From Xanthobacteraceae bacterium (GTDB taxonomy: Bacteria; Pseudomonadota; Alphaproteobacteria; Rhizobiales; Xanthobacteraceae): a DNA stretch of 6,413 bases. Below, piece after piece: positions 1-5,802 of the stretch. Where the stretch lies: assembly GCA_030043285.1 (NCBI GenBank), contig JASHXZ010000333.1, positions 1 to 6,413 of the forward strand. Reading direction: 5' to 3'. The notes under the pieces were generated by a model. That model ran no database searches and had not been told where the DNA came from. It worked only from the letters and a program-made list of their open reading frames with translations. The first letter of the stretch is position 1, and the number at the start of each line of letters is the position of its first letter. Made by a program: the position numbers and the translations under genes.

Positions 1-1
1 T

Positions 2-289
2 CGGATTTTCAAGATCGCGGCGAAAACCCGATGTGCAAAGCGCGCTAACGAATTGCTGGTGCTGGTCGCAACGGTGATCGTTGCATTGGAAGTATTGACG
101 CGCGATTACAGCGGCTGGGGCAAGCGATTTCCGGCCGCAAAGCGCGAAGCCGAAGCGATGTTGGTCGATTTCCGGCAGCGATCCCGCAATTGGTTTATGG
201 ATCGATATCTCTATCCCTCCCTCAGTTTGAATCGCGATCTTAGCGGCATTCTCAGTCGCGCCGCCGAAGAGACAGTTGTTAGTTTCTGA
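2..289 (+). CDS. 3' end of an unidentified protein gene (5' end outside window)
   Basis: The reading frame is open from base 2 to the TGA at 287-289, so the gene may begin before the window. The visible part is about 95 residues. It has one hydrophobic stretch (ELLVLVATVIVALEVL, coded about 50-97) followed by a basic and aromatic tail (Trp, Tyr and Arg rich) that looks cytoplasmic or membrane-associated. Codon choice is GC-biased like the other genes. A TTG at 53 could start a 78-residue protein, but no clear ribosome binding site precedes it, and the frame stays open upstream. I do not recognise the family. The stop lies 8 bases before the ATG of the tiny lipoprotein gene, so the two may be co-transcribed and translationally coupled. 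Confidence 0.5.
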   Translation, partial: RIFKIAAKTRCAKRANELLVLVATVIVALEVLTRDYSGWGKRFPAAKREAEAMLVDFRQRSRNWFMDRYLYPSLSLNRDLSGILSRAAEETVVSF

Positions 290-297
290 TCGGCGCC

Positions 298-429
298 ATG
301 AGACCTCTGCTATCGCTCGGTGTTGTGCTGTTTGGCGCGATTGTGTTGTCCGCCTGTTCGGATACGCGCACGCACCAATCGTGCGATTGGGTTGGCCCAG
401 GCGGCAGAGCCGTATACCGCTGCCAGTGA
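298..429 (+). CDS. Tiny lipoprotein with one Cys-bounded CDWVGPGGRAVYRC motif
   Basis: This encodes 43 residues: MRPLL, a hydrophobic core, then a lipobox LSAC with the lipidation cysteine at residue 20. The mature peptide would be only 24 residues, and most of it is the motif C29-D-W-V-G-P-G-G-R-A-V-Y-R-C42 (bases 382-423), ending CQ. By family rules for bacterial lipoproteins it should be exported by Sec, lipidated and anchored in an envelope membrane; Ser follows the lipidated Cys. Cys29 and Cys42 could form a disulphide hairpin. The same motif recurs twice in the secreted protein at 879-1169, and a decayed copy of this lipoprotein lies at 3384-3497. No strong ribosome binding site is visible; the start is 8 bases after the preceding stop, so coupled translation is likely. 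It is shorter than most annotation cut-offs. Function unknown. Confidence 0.72.
   Translation: MRPLLSLGVVLFGAIVLSACSDTRTHQSCDWVGPGGRAVYRCQ
382..423 (+). repeat. CDW-GPGGRA motif, copy A
   Basis: This codes CDWVGPGGRAVYRC. Its protein sequence is identical to copy B1 (1014-1055), yet 8 of 42 bases differ, all silently. It shares the AGA arginine and CCA proline codons with copy C (3450-3491), from which it differs at 6 of 42 bases. A and C are therefore the closest pair. Confidence 0.8.
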
Positions 430-642
430 CAACTGCTGGACGAGCACGAAAGCCCTGTTCAGGTTGCGAGCGCCCAACCGCGCACACGACGAACCGAATC
501 TGGTAGTCGTTACCAAACAACGAACGGCAATAATCACGTTACGCGATCGGTCGGATATTAAAATGCTATTTGACGCGGCGCGGCGTAACAATAGATTCGA
601 ATTGCTGGTGATTGATGAGTGTCATGTTGGCGTTCATCGGGA

Positions 643-669
643 GGGGTCGGATCTGGCAAGTCCGACCCT
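643..669 (+). terminator. Stem-loop, possible transcription terminator or RNA end
   Basis: GGGTCGGA (644-651) pairs perfectly with TCCGACCC (661-668) around a 9-base loop, and a G-T pair (643/669) extends it to 9 bp. No T run follows, so it is not a textbook intrinsic terminator. It could end transcription of the lipoprotein unit with help, protect an RNA 3' end, or be an operator. The structure is certain; the role is inferred. Confidence 0.4.
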
Positions 670-810
670 AACCGTCAGATAGCGCCTGTCAGTATTAGGA
701 CGTTTATTGGTGGTTATCTGATTGACTTCGATCGAAAACGGAGCGCTGCCGGATTATAAAGTTTCGATTTTTTTATCGTCGTCTTTATCATTATTGGTCA
801 AAAAGTCTCC

Positions 811-829
811 GGTTTCAATTGGCGAAACC
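811..829. promoter_or_regulatory. Inverted repeat upstream of the secreted-protein gene
   Basis: GGTTTC (811-816) and GAAACC (824-829) form a perfect 6-base inverted repeat with a 7-base centre, 49 bases before the ATG at 879, inside the AT-rich leader. The position suits a regulator binding site for the secreted protein/kinase unit. A short arm like this can also arise by chance. Confidence 0.25.
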
Positions 830-878
830 CGATTTTAATATTCGCCAGCGCGGGCTTTGATCAAATGAGGTAACAGAA

Positions 879-1169
879 ATGAACCGTCTGATATTTTTTA
901 TTGCTGCGATGGAATGCGCCGTTGCCGTTGCGGCACCGACGTTTGCGGCGAGCCACGGGCACAAACACCCGCGCGTTCGAGTGAAGGCTGTCGTCGCTGT
1001 GCCCCATAGGCTCTGCGATTGGGTCGGGCCCGGCGGCCGCGCGGTTTATCGCTGCACCTTGGTCGATCCACCCCAACAACGGGCGGCCGATCCACCTGCC
1101 GACAGAACGCCGCATCGGGTCTGCGACTGGGTCGGACCCGGAGGCCGCGCCTTATATCTTTGCCGCTGA
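879..1169 (+). CDS. Secreted protein with two CDWVGPGGRA repeats
   Basis: This encodes 96 residues. Residues 1 to about 24 look like a Sec signal peptide (MNRLIFFIAA, then an Ala/Val core, then PTFAA), with cleavage probably near residues 22-24. The mature protein starts with a His-rich stretch (SHGHKHP) that could bind metal. Two motif copies follow: C46-DWVGPGGRAVYR-C59 and C82-DWVGPGGRALYL-C95, separated by a Pro/Gln/Asp-rich linker of about 22 residues; the protein ends one residue after the second Cys. Each Cys pair has 12 residues between, which would suit two disulphide loops. The start is supported by TGAGG at 866-870, 8 bases upstream. The TGA is only 2 bases before the ATG of the sensor kinase, so the two genes should be translated together. 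It shares its motif with the tiny lipoprotein at 298-429. Function unknown; an envelope partner of the kinase is my inference. Confidence 0.8.
   Translation: MNRLIFFIAAMECAVAVAAPTFAASHGHKHPRVRVKAVVAVPHRLCDWVGPGGRAVYRCTLVDPPQQRAADPPADRTPHRVCDWVGPGGRALYLCR
1014..1055 (+). repeat. CDW-GPGGRA motif, copy B1
   Basis: This codes CDWVGPGGRAVYRC, the first of two copies within the 879-1169 gene. It differs from copy B2 at 8 of 42 bases. Four of the six changed codons are silent; the other two change Val to Leu and Arg to Leu near the C-terminal end of the motif. Confidence 0.8.
1122..1163 (+). repeat. CDW-GPGGRA motif, copy B2
   Basis: This codes CDWVGPGGRALYLC, the second copy in the same gene, one codon before the stop. 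Both cysteines and the whole DWVGPGGRA core are kept. Confidence 0.8.
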
Positions 1170-1171
1170 GA

Positions 1172-2782
1172 ATGGCGGTAATCGCGAACTTCATCAGCGG
1201 ACTCGCCAACGGCGTTCGCCGCTTACTGACCGTTCGCGGTTTGGCTGCACCATTTACCGCATCGAGCCCGCGCGGCAGCGATGATGCGGCGCGCCGGAGC
1301 GTTTCCGTTTGGCGAAATTATCTGTGGCCGGCCTTGGCAACGCTGCTGCTGACGGCGTTGGCGACGGCTATCCTGTTTAGCCTCAGTGGCGTGCTTGCCT
1401 CGATTAATCTCGTTTCCGTCGTTTATCTGCTTCCGGTTTTGATAGCCGCGCTGCGCTGGGGCATATGGGCAGCGTTGCTCGCGGCGATTGCCGGTGCGTT
1501 GGCGGCCGATTTTTTCTTTTACCCGCCGATTTACAGCTTCCGCATCGATGACCCGCAAAATGTCGCCGACCTCATCGTCTTCCTCATCGTCGCGGTGGTG
1601 AGCGGAGAGATGGCGGCACGGTTGCGCCGGCGGGAGCAGAATATCCGCGAACTATACGCGTTCTCGGAACGGCTGGCGCAGTGCTTCAACAAATCCGACT
1701 TGATCCGGGCAGTGCAGGATTATCTGTCGCAAACTCTGGGCCGGCCGACGGCTTTCGTCGAGGCAGATGTGGCTCAGAGCGAAGAGCTCAATGAGAACTC
1801 CGTGCCAATGACGATTTGGCAGGCCGCGACGGCTGCCACTCCGCGTGACGATGTCACGCCGTGCACGCTATTTGACCGCGCAACAAGGCATTTCTGGCTG
1901 GCGCGTCGAATGTTGGTGGGTGCGATCGTTTACGTCGCGTTCGTCGATCTCGGCCTCAGCACTACCGCGAGCGGGAACAAGCTTAATCGGCGCATCGAGC
2001 GCGCAATCGCGGAAGCCGCTGAGAACTTCGCGCGCCTGGATCTGGCCAAGGCGATCGAGGACGCCAGACTGCAGGGCCAGGAGGCAACGCTGAAGAACGC
2101 CATCGTCGCCACGATGTCGCACGATCTGCGCACGCCGTTGGCGTCGATCCTGGGAGCAGCCAGCGTACTCGATCAGGTCCCGGCGATCGCTGCCGATGCT
2201 CGGGCGCGCTCGCTGGTGAGTACGATGCAAGCGGAGGCCGCGCGGCTCGACGGCGACATTCAAAATCTGCTCGAAGCAGCACAGATCGCCGCCGGTGTCG
2301 AACGTCGCATACCGGAACTCGTCGATCCCGTCGACATAATCCACGAAGCAATCAGCCGAAGAAAAAATCAGCTCGCGGGTCATCGGTTGGAGGTTTCCAT
2401 CGTGCCCAATCTGCCGCTGATCGAGGTCCAGCCCCAACTCGTGGAGAATGCGTTGGCCCAGTTGCTCGACAATGCGGCAAAATATTCGCCGACCGGATCG
2501 AGGATTGAGATCAACGGCTCTGTCGATGGAAATTACATCGTCTTGTCGGTGACGGATCAAGGGGCTGGTCTTACGGCACCCGAATCGCACCGTGTCGGGC
2601 AACGCTCGTTTCGCGGCGCACGGCATGCCGGCACGATTAGCGGATCGGGCTTAGGCTTATGGATCGCCAGTACCTTCGTTGCCGCCAACGGCGGCAAGCT
2701 CGAAGCTGAGAGCGCAGGCGCAAATCGCGGAACGACGATCCGCATTCGCTTCCCCACACGCTCGGCCAATGGTCAAGGCTAA
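1172..2782 (+). CDS. DUF4118 (KdpD C-terminal-like) sensor histidine kinase
   Basis: A membrane sensor kinase of 536 residues that should autophosphorylate on His and pass the phosphate to a response regulator. A basic N-terminus of about 50 residues precedes four hydrophobic segments at roughly 51-72, 77-95, 96-115 and 131-146, the DUF4118 arrangement of KdpD. A linker of about 165-290 occupies the place of KdpD's GAF domain but is poorly recognisable. The kinase core follows: H-box MSHDLRTPL with His317, N-box LLDNAAKYSP with Asn434, G1 DQGAG at 462-466, G2 GSGLGL at 491-496. KdpD's N-terminal sensor-kinase and USP domains are absent, so the name kdpD is not justified. I chose ATG 1172 because it follows the upstream stop by 2 bases; an in-frame ATG at 1019 would overlap most of the upstream gene with a low-complexity Arg-rich extension. 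No response regulator gene is in the window. The signal is unknown. Confidence 0.9.
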   Translation: MAVIANFISGLANGVRRLLTVRGLAAPFTASSPRGSDDAARRSVSVWRNYLWPALATLLLTALATAILFSLSGVLASINLVSVVYLLPVLIAALRWGIWAALLAAIAGALAADFFFYPPIYSFRIDDPQNVADLIVFLIVAVVSGEMAARLRRREQNIRELYAFSERLAQCFNKSDLIRAVQDYLSQTLGRPTAFVEADVAQSEELNENSVPMTIWQAATAATPRDDVTPCTLFDRATRHFWLARRMLVGAIVYVAFVDLGLSTTASGNKLNRRIERAIAEAAENFARLDLAKAIEDARLQGQEATLKNAIVATMSHDLRTPLASILGAASVLDQVPAIAADARARSLVSTMQAEAARLDGDIQNLLEAAQIAAGVERRIPELVDPVDIIHEAISRRKNQLAGHRLEVSIVPNLPLIEVQPQLVENALAQLLDNAAKYSPTGSRIEINGSVDGNYIVLSVTDQGAGLTAPESHRVGQRSFRGARHAGTISGSGLGLWIASTFVAANGGKLEAESAGANRGTTIRIRFPTRSANGQG

Positions 2783-2813
2783 AAAGGCAGGTCTCGAGTG
2801 AAACGCGACGCGT

Positions 2814-3170
2814 TCACCAAGTGCCGACGATGCACACGATCAAAAACGGCGTTCCGGCGAGGCCGAGATAGAGCCACGTTCGGTAAGCGTGGGCGTCGCG
2901 CGGCAGGACAAACAATTGGACGGCGGTCCAGGCGAATGCGGCCAAGCCGAGACTCAGCCGAATAAGATCCGACGGAGCATCGTAAACCGTCCAGAAGCTC
3001 TGGGTCTGGGGCATGCTCGCATGGCCAACGAGGATCAGCAGCGTGACAATAAAACTCGTTCGCAGAACCATGCTCGCGATCCACAGAGATTTTGGTATCG
3101 CTAATCTGGCTTGTTCCGGCCGAGCTTCGCCAGGCTCCGATTGAGTCGAGGCACCAAGCGCCCGCAACAT
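2814..3170 (-). CDS. Small three-helix membrane protein, function unknown
   Basis: This encodes 118 residues. A polar N-terminus of about 27 residues precedes three hydrophobic segments at about 29-49 (IASMVLRTSFIVTLLILVG), 69-89 and 97-117, and the protein ends VGTW right after the last helix. The loop between helices 1 and 2 is polar with aromatic residues (TQSFWTVYDAPSD); the second loop is LPRDAHAYRTW. It should sit in the inner membrane. The start is supported by TGGAGGGA (3183-3176 on this strand) 5 bases before the ATG. An internal Met34 is possible but has no such support. The gene converges on the kinase gene with 31 bases between stops, and I see no hairpin terminator there. The arrangement looks like that of conserved hypothetical proteins of Bradyrhizobium relatives, but I cannot name a family. 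Confidence 0.75.
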   Translation of the reverse strand: MLRALGASTQSEPGEARPEQARLAIPKSLWIASMVLRTSFIVTLLILVGHASMPQTQSFWTVYDAPSDLIRLSLGLAAFAWTAVQLFVLPRDAHAYRTWLYLGLAGTPFLIVCIVGTW

Positions 3171-3175
3171 GGCGG

Positions 3176-3183
3176 TCCCTCCA
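3176..3183 (-). promoter_or_regulatory. Strong ribosome binding site of the small membrane protein
   Basis: On the minus strand this reads TGGAGGGA, 5 bases from the ATG at 3170-3168. It decides the start in favour of the 118-residue form over an internal Met. Confidence 0.7.
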
Positions 3184-3383
3184 AATCGAATTTTGGGCTC
3201 TTCCCAAGGCCCTTGCGTCTGAATATACGCTTTGGCCTGTAGAAATAAAGATTGAATATAAATATTAGGTGCAGTGCATATAAATCCGTGGTGGAGAGAG
3301 GACGATTTTTATAAATCTGCTGACGGCATCTGCATTTGCATAGCCAATTGCCTAATATCTCGGCATCATTTCTGTCAGCCTGA

Positions 3384-3497
3384 ATTCGCAGCGGAAACGG
3401 CCGTCGCGCGCTGGTGTCCGCTTGCACGGATACGCCCAGCAAGCCCTCGTGCGATTGGATCGGTCCAGGCGGCAGAGCCATATACCGGTGTCGCTGA
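3384..3497 (+). pseudogene. Decayed paralogue of the tiny lipoprotein
   Basis: The frame from 3384 to the TGA at 3495-3497 reads, at its end, LVSACTDTPSKPSCDW and then IGPGGRAIYRCR. This matches the intact lipoprotein at 298-429 from its lipobox onward (LSACSDT...SCDW, then VGPGGRAVYRCQ). DNA similarity starts near TGTCCGC, just before the lipidation Cys codon (3423-3425), and runs to the stop. Upstream, no usable signal peptide exists: the frame is closed by TGA at 3381-3383, there is no ATG, and the residues where the hydrophobic core should be are SGNGRR. It therefore looks like a copy that lost its 5' part by deletion or rearrangement. A GTG at 3414 could in principle start a cytoplasmic peptide, which I think unlikely. 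A frameshifted but functional gene, or a sequence error, is the alternative. Confidence 0.6.
3450..3491 (+). repeat. CDW-GPGGRA motif, copy C
   Basis: This codes CDWIGPGGRAIYRC. All core residues are kept; the two changes relative to copy A are conservative (Val to Ile, twice). The motif itself is undamaged although the rest of the gene is degraded. Confidence 0.75.
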
Positions 3498-3536
3498 CTA
3501 AGGAGTCGCGGTCCGACCTGTCGGTTTGCCGAGCGA

Positions 3537-4898
3537 CTATCGCTGCAATGCCAGATCCGCCGCACCGTTGAGCCGGTCGAAGATCATCAGCTTCTCGAAC
3601 GACGAGGATTTTCTGGCCGGCGCGTAGTCGTCGCCGAGGCAGTCGGCGAATTTGGCCCACAGCTCTTCGCGCGAGAGCGGGGACTGGTGGCTGCCCTTGG
3701 CGTATTCGACCGGATCGCTCTTGAGCGTTGCGCCCGATGTGGTGGTGATTTCCACCGCGTCGGCCGGGGCGAAGGCGGAGCCGGGCATGGTTGCGTCCGT
3801 GGTCGTGAAAAGGACGCGTGGGAAGATCGCCTGCACGTCCGCGCGGCGCACGAACGCGTCGGTCAATTCGGCGAGCCCGACTTTGCGCGCAACCAGCGCC
3901 GCCGCCATCGCGAACTGCATGGAAAATTTCGCTTCGAGCCCGGTCTGCGGCCGCGCGTTGCGTAGCATGACGAGTTGCGTCTTGCCGGTCGAGACGTGAA
4001 TATGTTCGACTTTGTCGGCCGACAGATCGTAGCGTTCCACCAGGCCGAGCGCCGCGTCGATCGAGCGATGCGTCGCATAGCAGATCGGATAGCGTTTGAT
4101 GTTGAGGCCTTCGCCGACGATATGCCACTCCTTGCGCGCCGCATCGAACGGCCGGTCGCGCTCGACCTTGCCCTCCGGCGACAGCGCCGTGAGCAGCCCG
4201 GAGGGATGCTCCAGCGCATCCAGCGAAGCGGTCAGCCCGGCTTGCGCCAGGCGTGCCGCGATCAGCCCGGATTGCGCGGCGCGGCCGACCTGGAATGATT
4301 TGGTCATCGTTCCGAAATTGGCGACCAGGCCGGACGCCATCGACGCCGCAATCGCCATCGCGGTTGCGGCGCCGCGCTCATCGAGGCCCCGCAGCTTGGC
4401 GCATGCTGCGGCAGCCGCAACGGTGCCGAGCACGGCGCTCGGGTGCCAGCCCTTGCGATGCAGCGGCGTCGGCTCGCGCGCCAACAGCTCCGCCCAGACT
4501 TCGAAGCCGGCGACGTAGGCGGTGAGCATCTCCGCGCCACTCGAGGCGCTGGCCTCACCTTGGGCCAGGATCGCCGGCACCAGCGCCGCGCTCGGGTGGC
4601 CGTCGAGACTGACGTCGTCATAGTCGAGCACATGGGCGGCAACGCCGTTGACCAAGACGGCGCTTTCGACGCTGCGCCGTTCGCCTGACGGAATAAGCGA
4701 TGCGGAGGCCGCACCGGCAGCCGCGCCGTTGCCAAGCTCACGGTCGACCAGCGCGATCTCCGGATCGCGCGCGCCCGCGACCAGCACGCCGAAACAATCG
4801 GCGATGCCGGTGCGCGCGATGGCGCTGCCCTCCGCTGGAATCTGCCGCAAGGAAAGATCGGCGACGAAACGGCCGAGCTGCAAGGTCAGCGAACTCAT
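3537..4898 (-). CDS. MmgE/PrpD family protein
   Basis: A cytoplasmic protein of 453 residues, normal for the family of 2-methylcitrate dehydratase, cis-aconitate decarboxylase and related lyases/isomerases. Family landmarks visible in order: AHVLDYDD (88-95), GHPSA (100-104), GWHPSAVLG (150-158), KSFQVGRAAQSG (200-211), KRYPICYATHRSID (268-281) and EAKFSMQFA (322-330). The first 260 residues form the Ala-rich helical domain, and the rest the smaller lid domain. The start at 4898 is supported by CGGAGA on the minus strand, 5 bases upstream. No methylcitrate synthase, PrpB or propionyl-CoA gene is next to it, so the substrate cannot be told; many family members act on other hydroxy-acids, and prpD would be over-precise. 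The gene is divergent from the ferritin-like gene, with 197 bases between starts. Confidence 0.92.
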   Translation of the reverse strand: MSSLTLQLGRFVADLSLRQIPAEGSAIARTGIADCFGVLVAGARDPEIALVDRELGNGAAAGAASASLIPSGERRSVESAVLVNGVAAHVLDYDDVSLDGHPSAALVPAILAQGEASASSGAEMLTAYVAGFEVWAELLAREPTPLHRKGWHPSAVLGTVAAAAACAKLRGLDERGAATAMAIAASMASGLVANFGTMTKSFQVGRAAQSGLIAARLAQAGLTASLDALEHPSGLLTALSPEGKVERDRPFDAARKEWHIVGEGLNIKRYPICYATHRSIDAALGLVERYDLSADKVEHIHVSTGKTQLVMLRNARPQTGLEAKFSMQFAMAAALVARKVGLAELTDAFVRRADVQAIFPRVLFTTTDATMPGSAFAPADAVEITTTSGATLKSDPVEYAKGSHQSPLSREELWAKFADCLGDDYAPARKSSSFEKLMIFDRLNGAADLALQR

Positions 4899-5008
4899 GG
4901 CATCTCCGATCGGGTTGGGCGCGCACCCGCGCGATTGAGCAAAAGCTCCGCCACCAGCATGATGAGTTCCCTCTCGGCGTCAAGATGGTGCGTGGCAGCC
5001 GTTCGCCC

Positions 5009-5034
5009 GGAACCGGCCGCGCGGATCGTACGTT
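5009..5034 (+). promoter_or_regulatory. EcfG-type general-stress promoter for the ferritin-like gene
   Basis: GGAAC (5009-5013), a 17-base spacer, then CGTT (5031-5034) fits the known consensus of the alphaproteobacterial general-stress sigma factor EcfG exactly. It points towards the ferritin-like gene whose ATG is at 5096, implying a leader of roughly 50 bases. Members of the DUF892/YciF family are commonly stress-induced, which fits. The sequence match is direct; use by EcfG is inferred. Confidence 0.75.
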
Positions 5035-5084
5035 GCAATCGAGAGTCGGGCCCGCACGCCCGGCCTTCCGTACCGAAAGAAGAA

Positions 5085-5089
5085 AAGGA
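5085..5089 (+). promoter_or_regulatory. Ribosome binding site of the ferritin-like gene
   Basis: AAGGA lies 6 bases before ATG 5096. It settles the start: the frame is open far upstream (in-frame ATG at 4700), but that extension would overlap the divergent gene and include the promoter. Confidence 0.7.
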
Positions 5090-5095
5090 TGGAAC

Positions 5096-5599
5096 ATGGG
5101 ACTGTTCTCCAAAGACATAAAGAACATGGACGACCTGTTCGTGCACACCTTGCGCGACATCTACTATGCCGAAAAACAGATCGTGAAAGCGCTGCCGGAC
5201 ATGATCGAGAAATCGACCGATCCGCAGCTCAAGCAGGGTTTCCAGAACCATTTGCGCGAGACTGAAAATCACGTGAAGCGGCTCGAACAGATCTTTCAAA
5301 TGGCCGGCAAGAAGCCGCAGGGCGTGGATTGCCCGGCGATCGACGGCATCATCGAAGAGGCGCAAGACGTCGCCGGCGAGGTGGAACAGAAGCCGGTTCT
5401 TGATGCCGCCCTCATCGCCGCCGCCCAAGCGGTGGAGCACTACGAGATCACGCGTTACGGGACCCTGATCTCCTGGGCTAACCAGCTCGGCCGCAGGGAT
5501 TGCGTGACGCTGTTGCAGCAAACCCTTGACGAGGAGAAGGCGACCGACAAGAAGCTCACCGCGATGGCGGAATCCCAGGTCAACCGCAAGGCCGCCTGA
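5096..5599 (+). CDS. YciE/YciF-type ferritin-like protein (DUF892)
   Basis: This encodes 167 residues, the usual length for this family of four-helix-bundle, ferritin-like stress proteins found in the cytoplasm; a di-iron site and a role in oxidative, osmotic or other stress are proposed for the family. The N-terminal signature is MDDLFVHTLRDIYYAEKQI (11-29). Candidate metal ligands in the four helices are Glu26, Glu55/Glu57 with His59 (ETENH), Glu114/His115/Glu117 (EHYEITRYG) and Glu146/Glu147 (LDEEKATDKKL). The YGTL and ANQLG segments (121-132) are also typical. The start is fixed by AAGGA 6 bases upstream and by the MGLFSKDI start that precedes the family signature. It has its own EcfG-type promoter, so it is probably induced as part of the general stress response. 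The actual activity of such proteins is poorly established. Confidence 0.92.
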   Translation: MGLFSKDIKNMDDLFVHTLRDIYYAEKQIVKALPDMIEKSTDPQLKQGFQNHLRETENHVKRLEQIFQMAGKKPQGVDCPAIDGIIEEAQDVAGEVEQKPVLDAALIAAAQAVEHYEITRYGTLISWANQLGRRDCVTLLQQTLDEEKATDKKLTAMAESQVNRKAA

Positions 5600-5729
5600 A
5601 CGACCGGCGCACTCTCCACATGGGGGAAGGGCGCCGCGCGCTTGTCCGCTCCCGGGACTGCGGCAGATGGCTTCCTCGGTCGCTTGGCGGACGGCCCATA
5701 AGGCTGTGACGCGGCATCGCGCCTAATGC

Positions 5730-5755
5730 CCCGCGGAACTAAAGCGTTCCGTGGG
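5730..5755. repeat. Inverted repeat overlapping the EcfG-type promoter
   Basis: CCCGCGGAAC (5730-5739) pairs with GTTCCGTGGG (5746-5755) around a 6-base loop TAAAGC: a 10-bp stem with one G-T pair. It contains the GGAAC box. It could be the terminator of the ferritin-like gene (no T run follows), an operator, or a coincidence of the promoter box with its reverse complement. Confidence 0.45.
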
Positions 5756-5759
5756 CGTT
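5735..5759 (+). promoter_or_regulatory. EcfG-type general-stress promoter for the PAS sensor gene
   Basis: GGAAC (5735-5739), a 16-base spacer, then CGTT (5756-5759) fits the EcfG consensus exactly. It lies 43 bases before the ATG at 5803 and points towards it. The -35 box and spacer are embedded in a perfect inverted repeat (5730-5755). The sequence match is direct; use by EcfG is inferred. Confidence 0.72.
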
Positions 5760-5802
5760 GGCGTGGCCGGATGCGAGGCGACTGGAGGGGCGCGTAAGCA
5801 AA

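Larger units (their letters stand above)
430..878. other. Gene-poor, AT-richer intergenic stretch
   Basis: I can support no gene here. The first half (about 490-682) contains a plus-frame stretch of coding-like appearance, ending TVR at a TAG at 680-682 and including LLVIDECH, but it has no convincing start and could be a decayed gene or chance. A strong stem-loop lies at 643-669. From about 690 the base composition becomes clearly AT-rich (T runs at 768-774, AT-rich 780-800 and 830-842), unlike the surrounding genes; this is the natural place for the promoter of the 879 gene. I see no sigma-70 -35/-10 pair with proper spacing and no EcfG-type box. A weaker inverted repeat lies at 811-829. 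Confidence 0.6.
3171..3536. other. AT-rich intergenic region with a decayed lipoprotein copy
   Basis: The part from about 3230 to 3360 is AT-rich (for example 3245-3268 and 3304-3316) and probably carries the promoter of the minus-strand membrane protein gene; I cannot fix its -35/-10 boxes with confidence. The right part, 3384-3497, is the decayed copy of the tiny lipoprotein. Between its stop and the stop of the MmgE/PrpD gene are 39 bases with no clear terminator. Confidence 0.55.

Noticed and set aside
1019..1171. Longer kinase start at ATG 1019, giving 587 residues
   Set aside because: The extension overlaps the secreted-protein gene in another frame, is a low-complexity Arg/Gly-rich sequence, and ATG 1172 directly after the upstream stop is the natural start.
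1868..2626. 252-residue minus-strand open frame
   Set aside because: It lies wholly inside the kinase gene opposite its catalytic domains; it is a GC-rich antisense shadow with no recognisable domain.
1172..2782. Calling the kinase KdpD
   Set aside because: It lacks KdpD's large N-terminal cytoplasmic domains, and no kdpFABC or kdpE is present; only the DUF4118 and kinase core are shared.
3274..3501. 75-residue plus-strand open frame across the decayed lipoprotein region
   Set aside because: It reads the motif DNA in the wrong frame, has no ribosome binding site, and no protein-like pattern.
3352..4128. 258-residue minus-strand open frame
   Set aside because: It overlaps the MmgE/PrpD gene in another frame on the same strand, and its Arg-rich product shows no family motif.
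3537..4898. Calling the gene prpD (2-methylcitrate dehydratase)
   Set aside because: No methylcitrate-cycle partner genes are adjacent and the family covers several substrates.
4700..5095. N-terminal extension of the ferritin-like protein
   Set aside because: It would overlap the start of the divergent MmgE/PrpD gene and run through the EcfG-type promoter, and is Arg/Pro-rich; AAGGA fixes the start at 5096.
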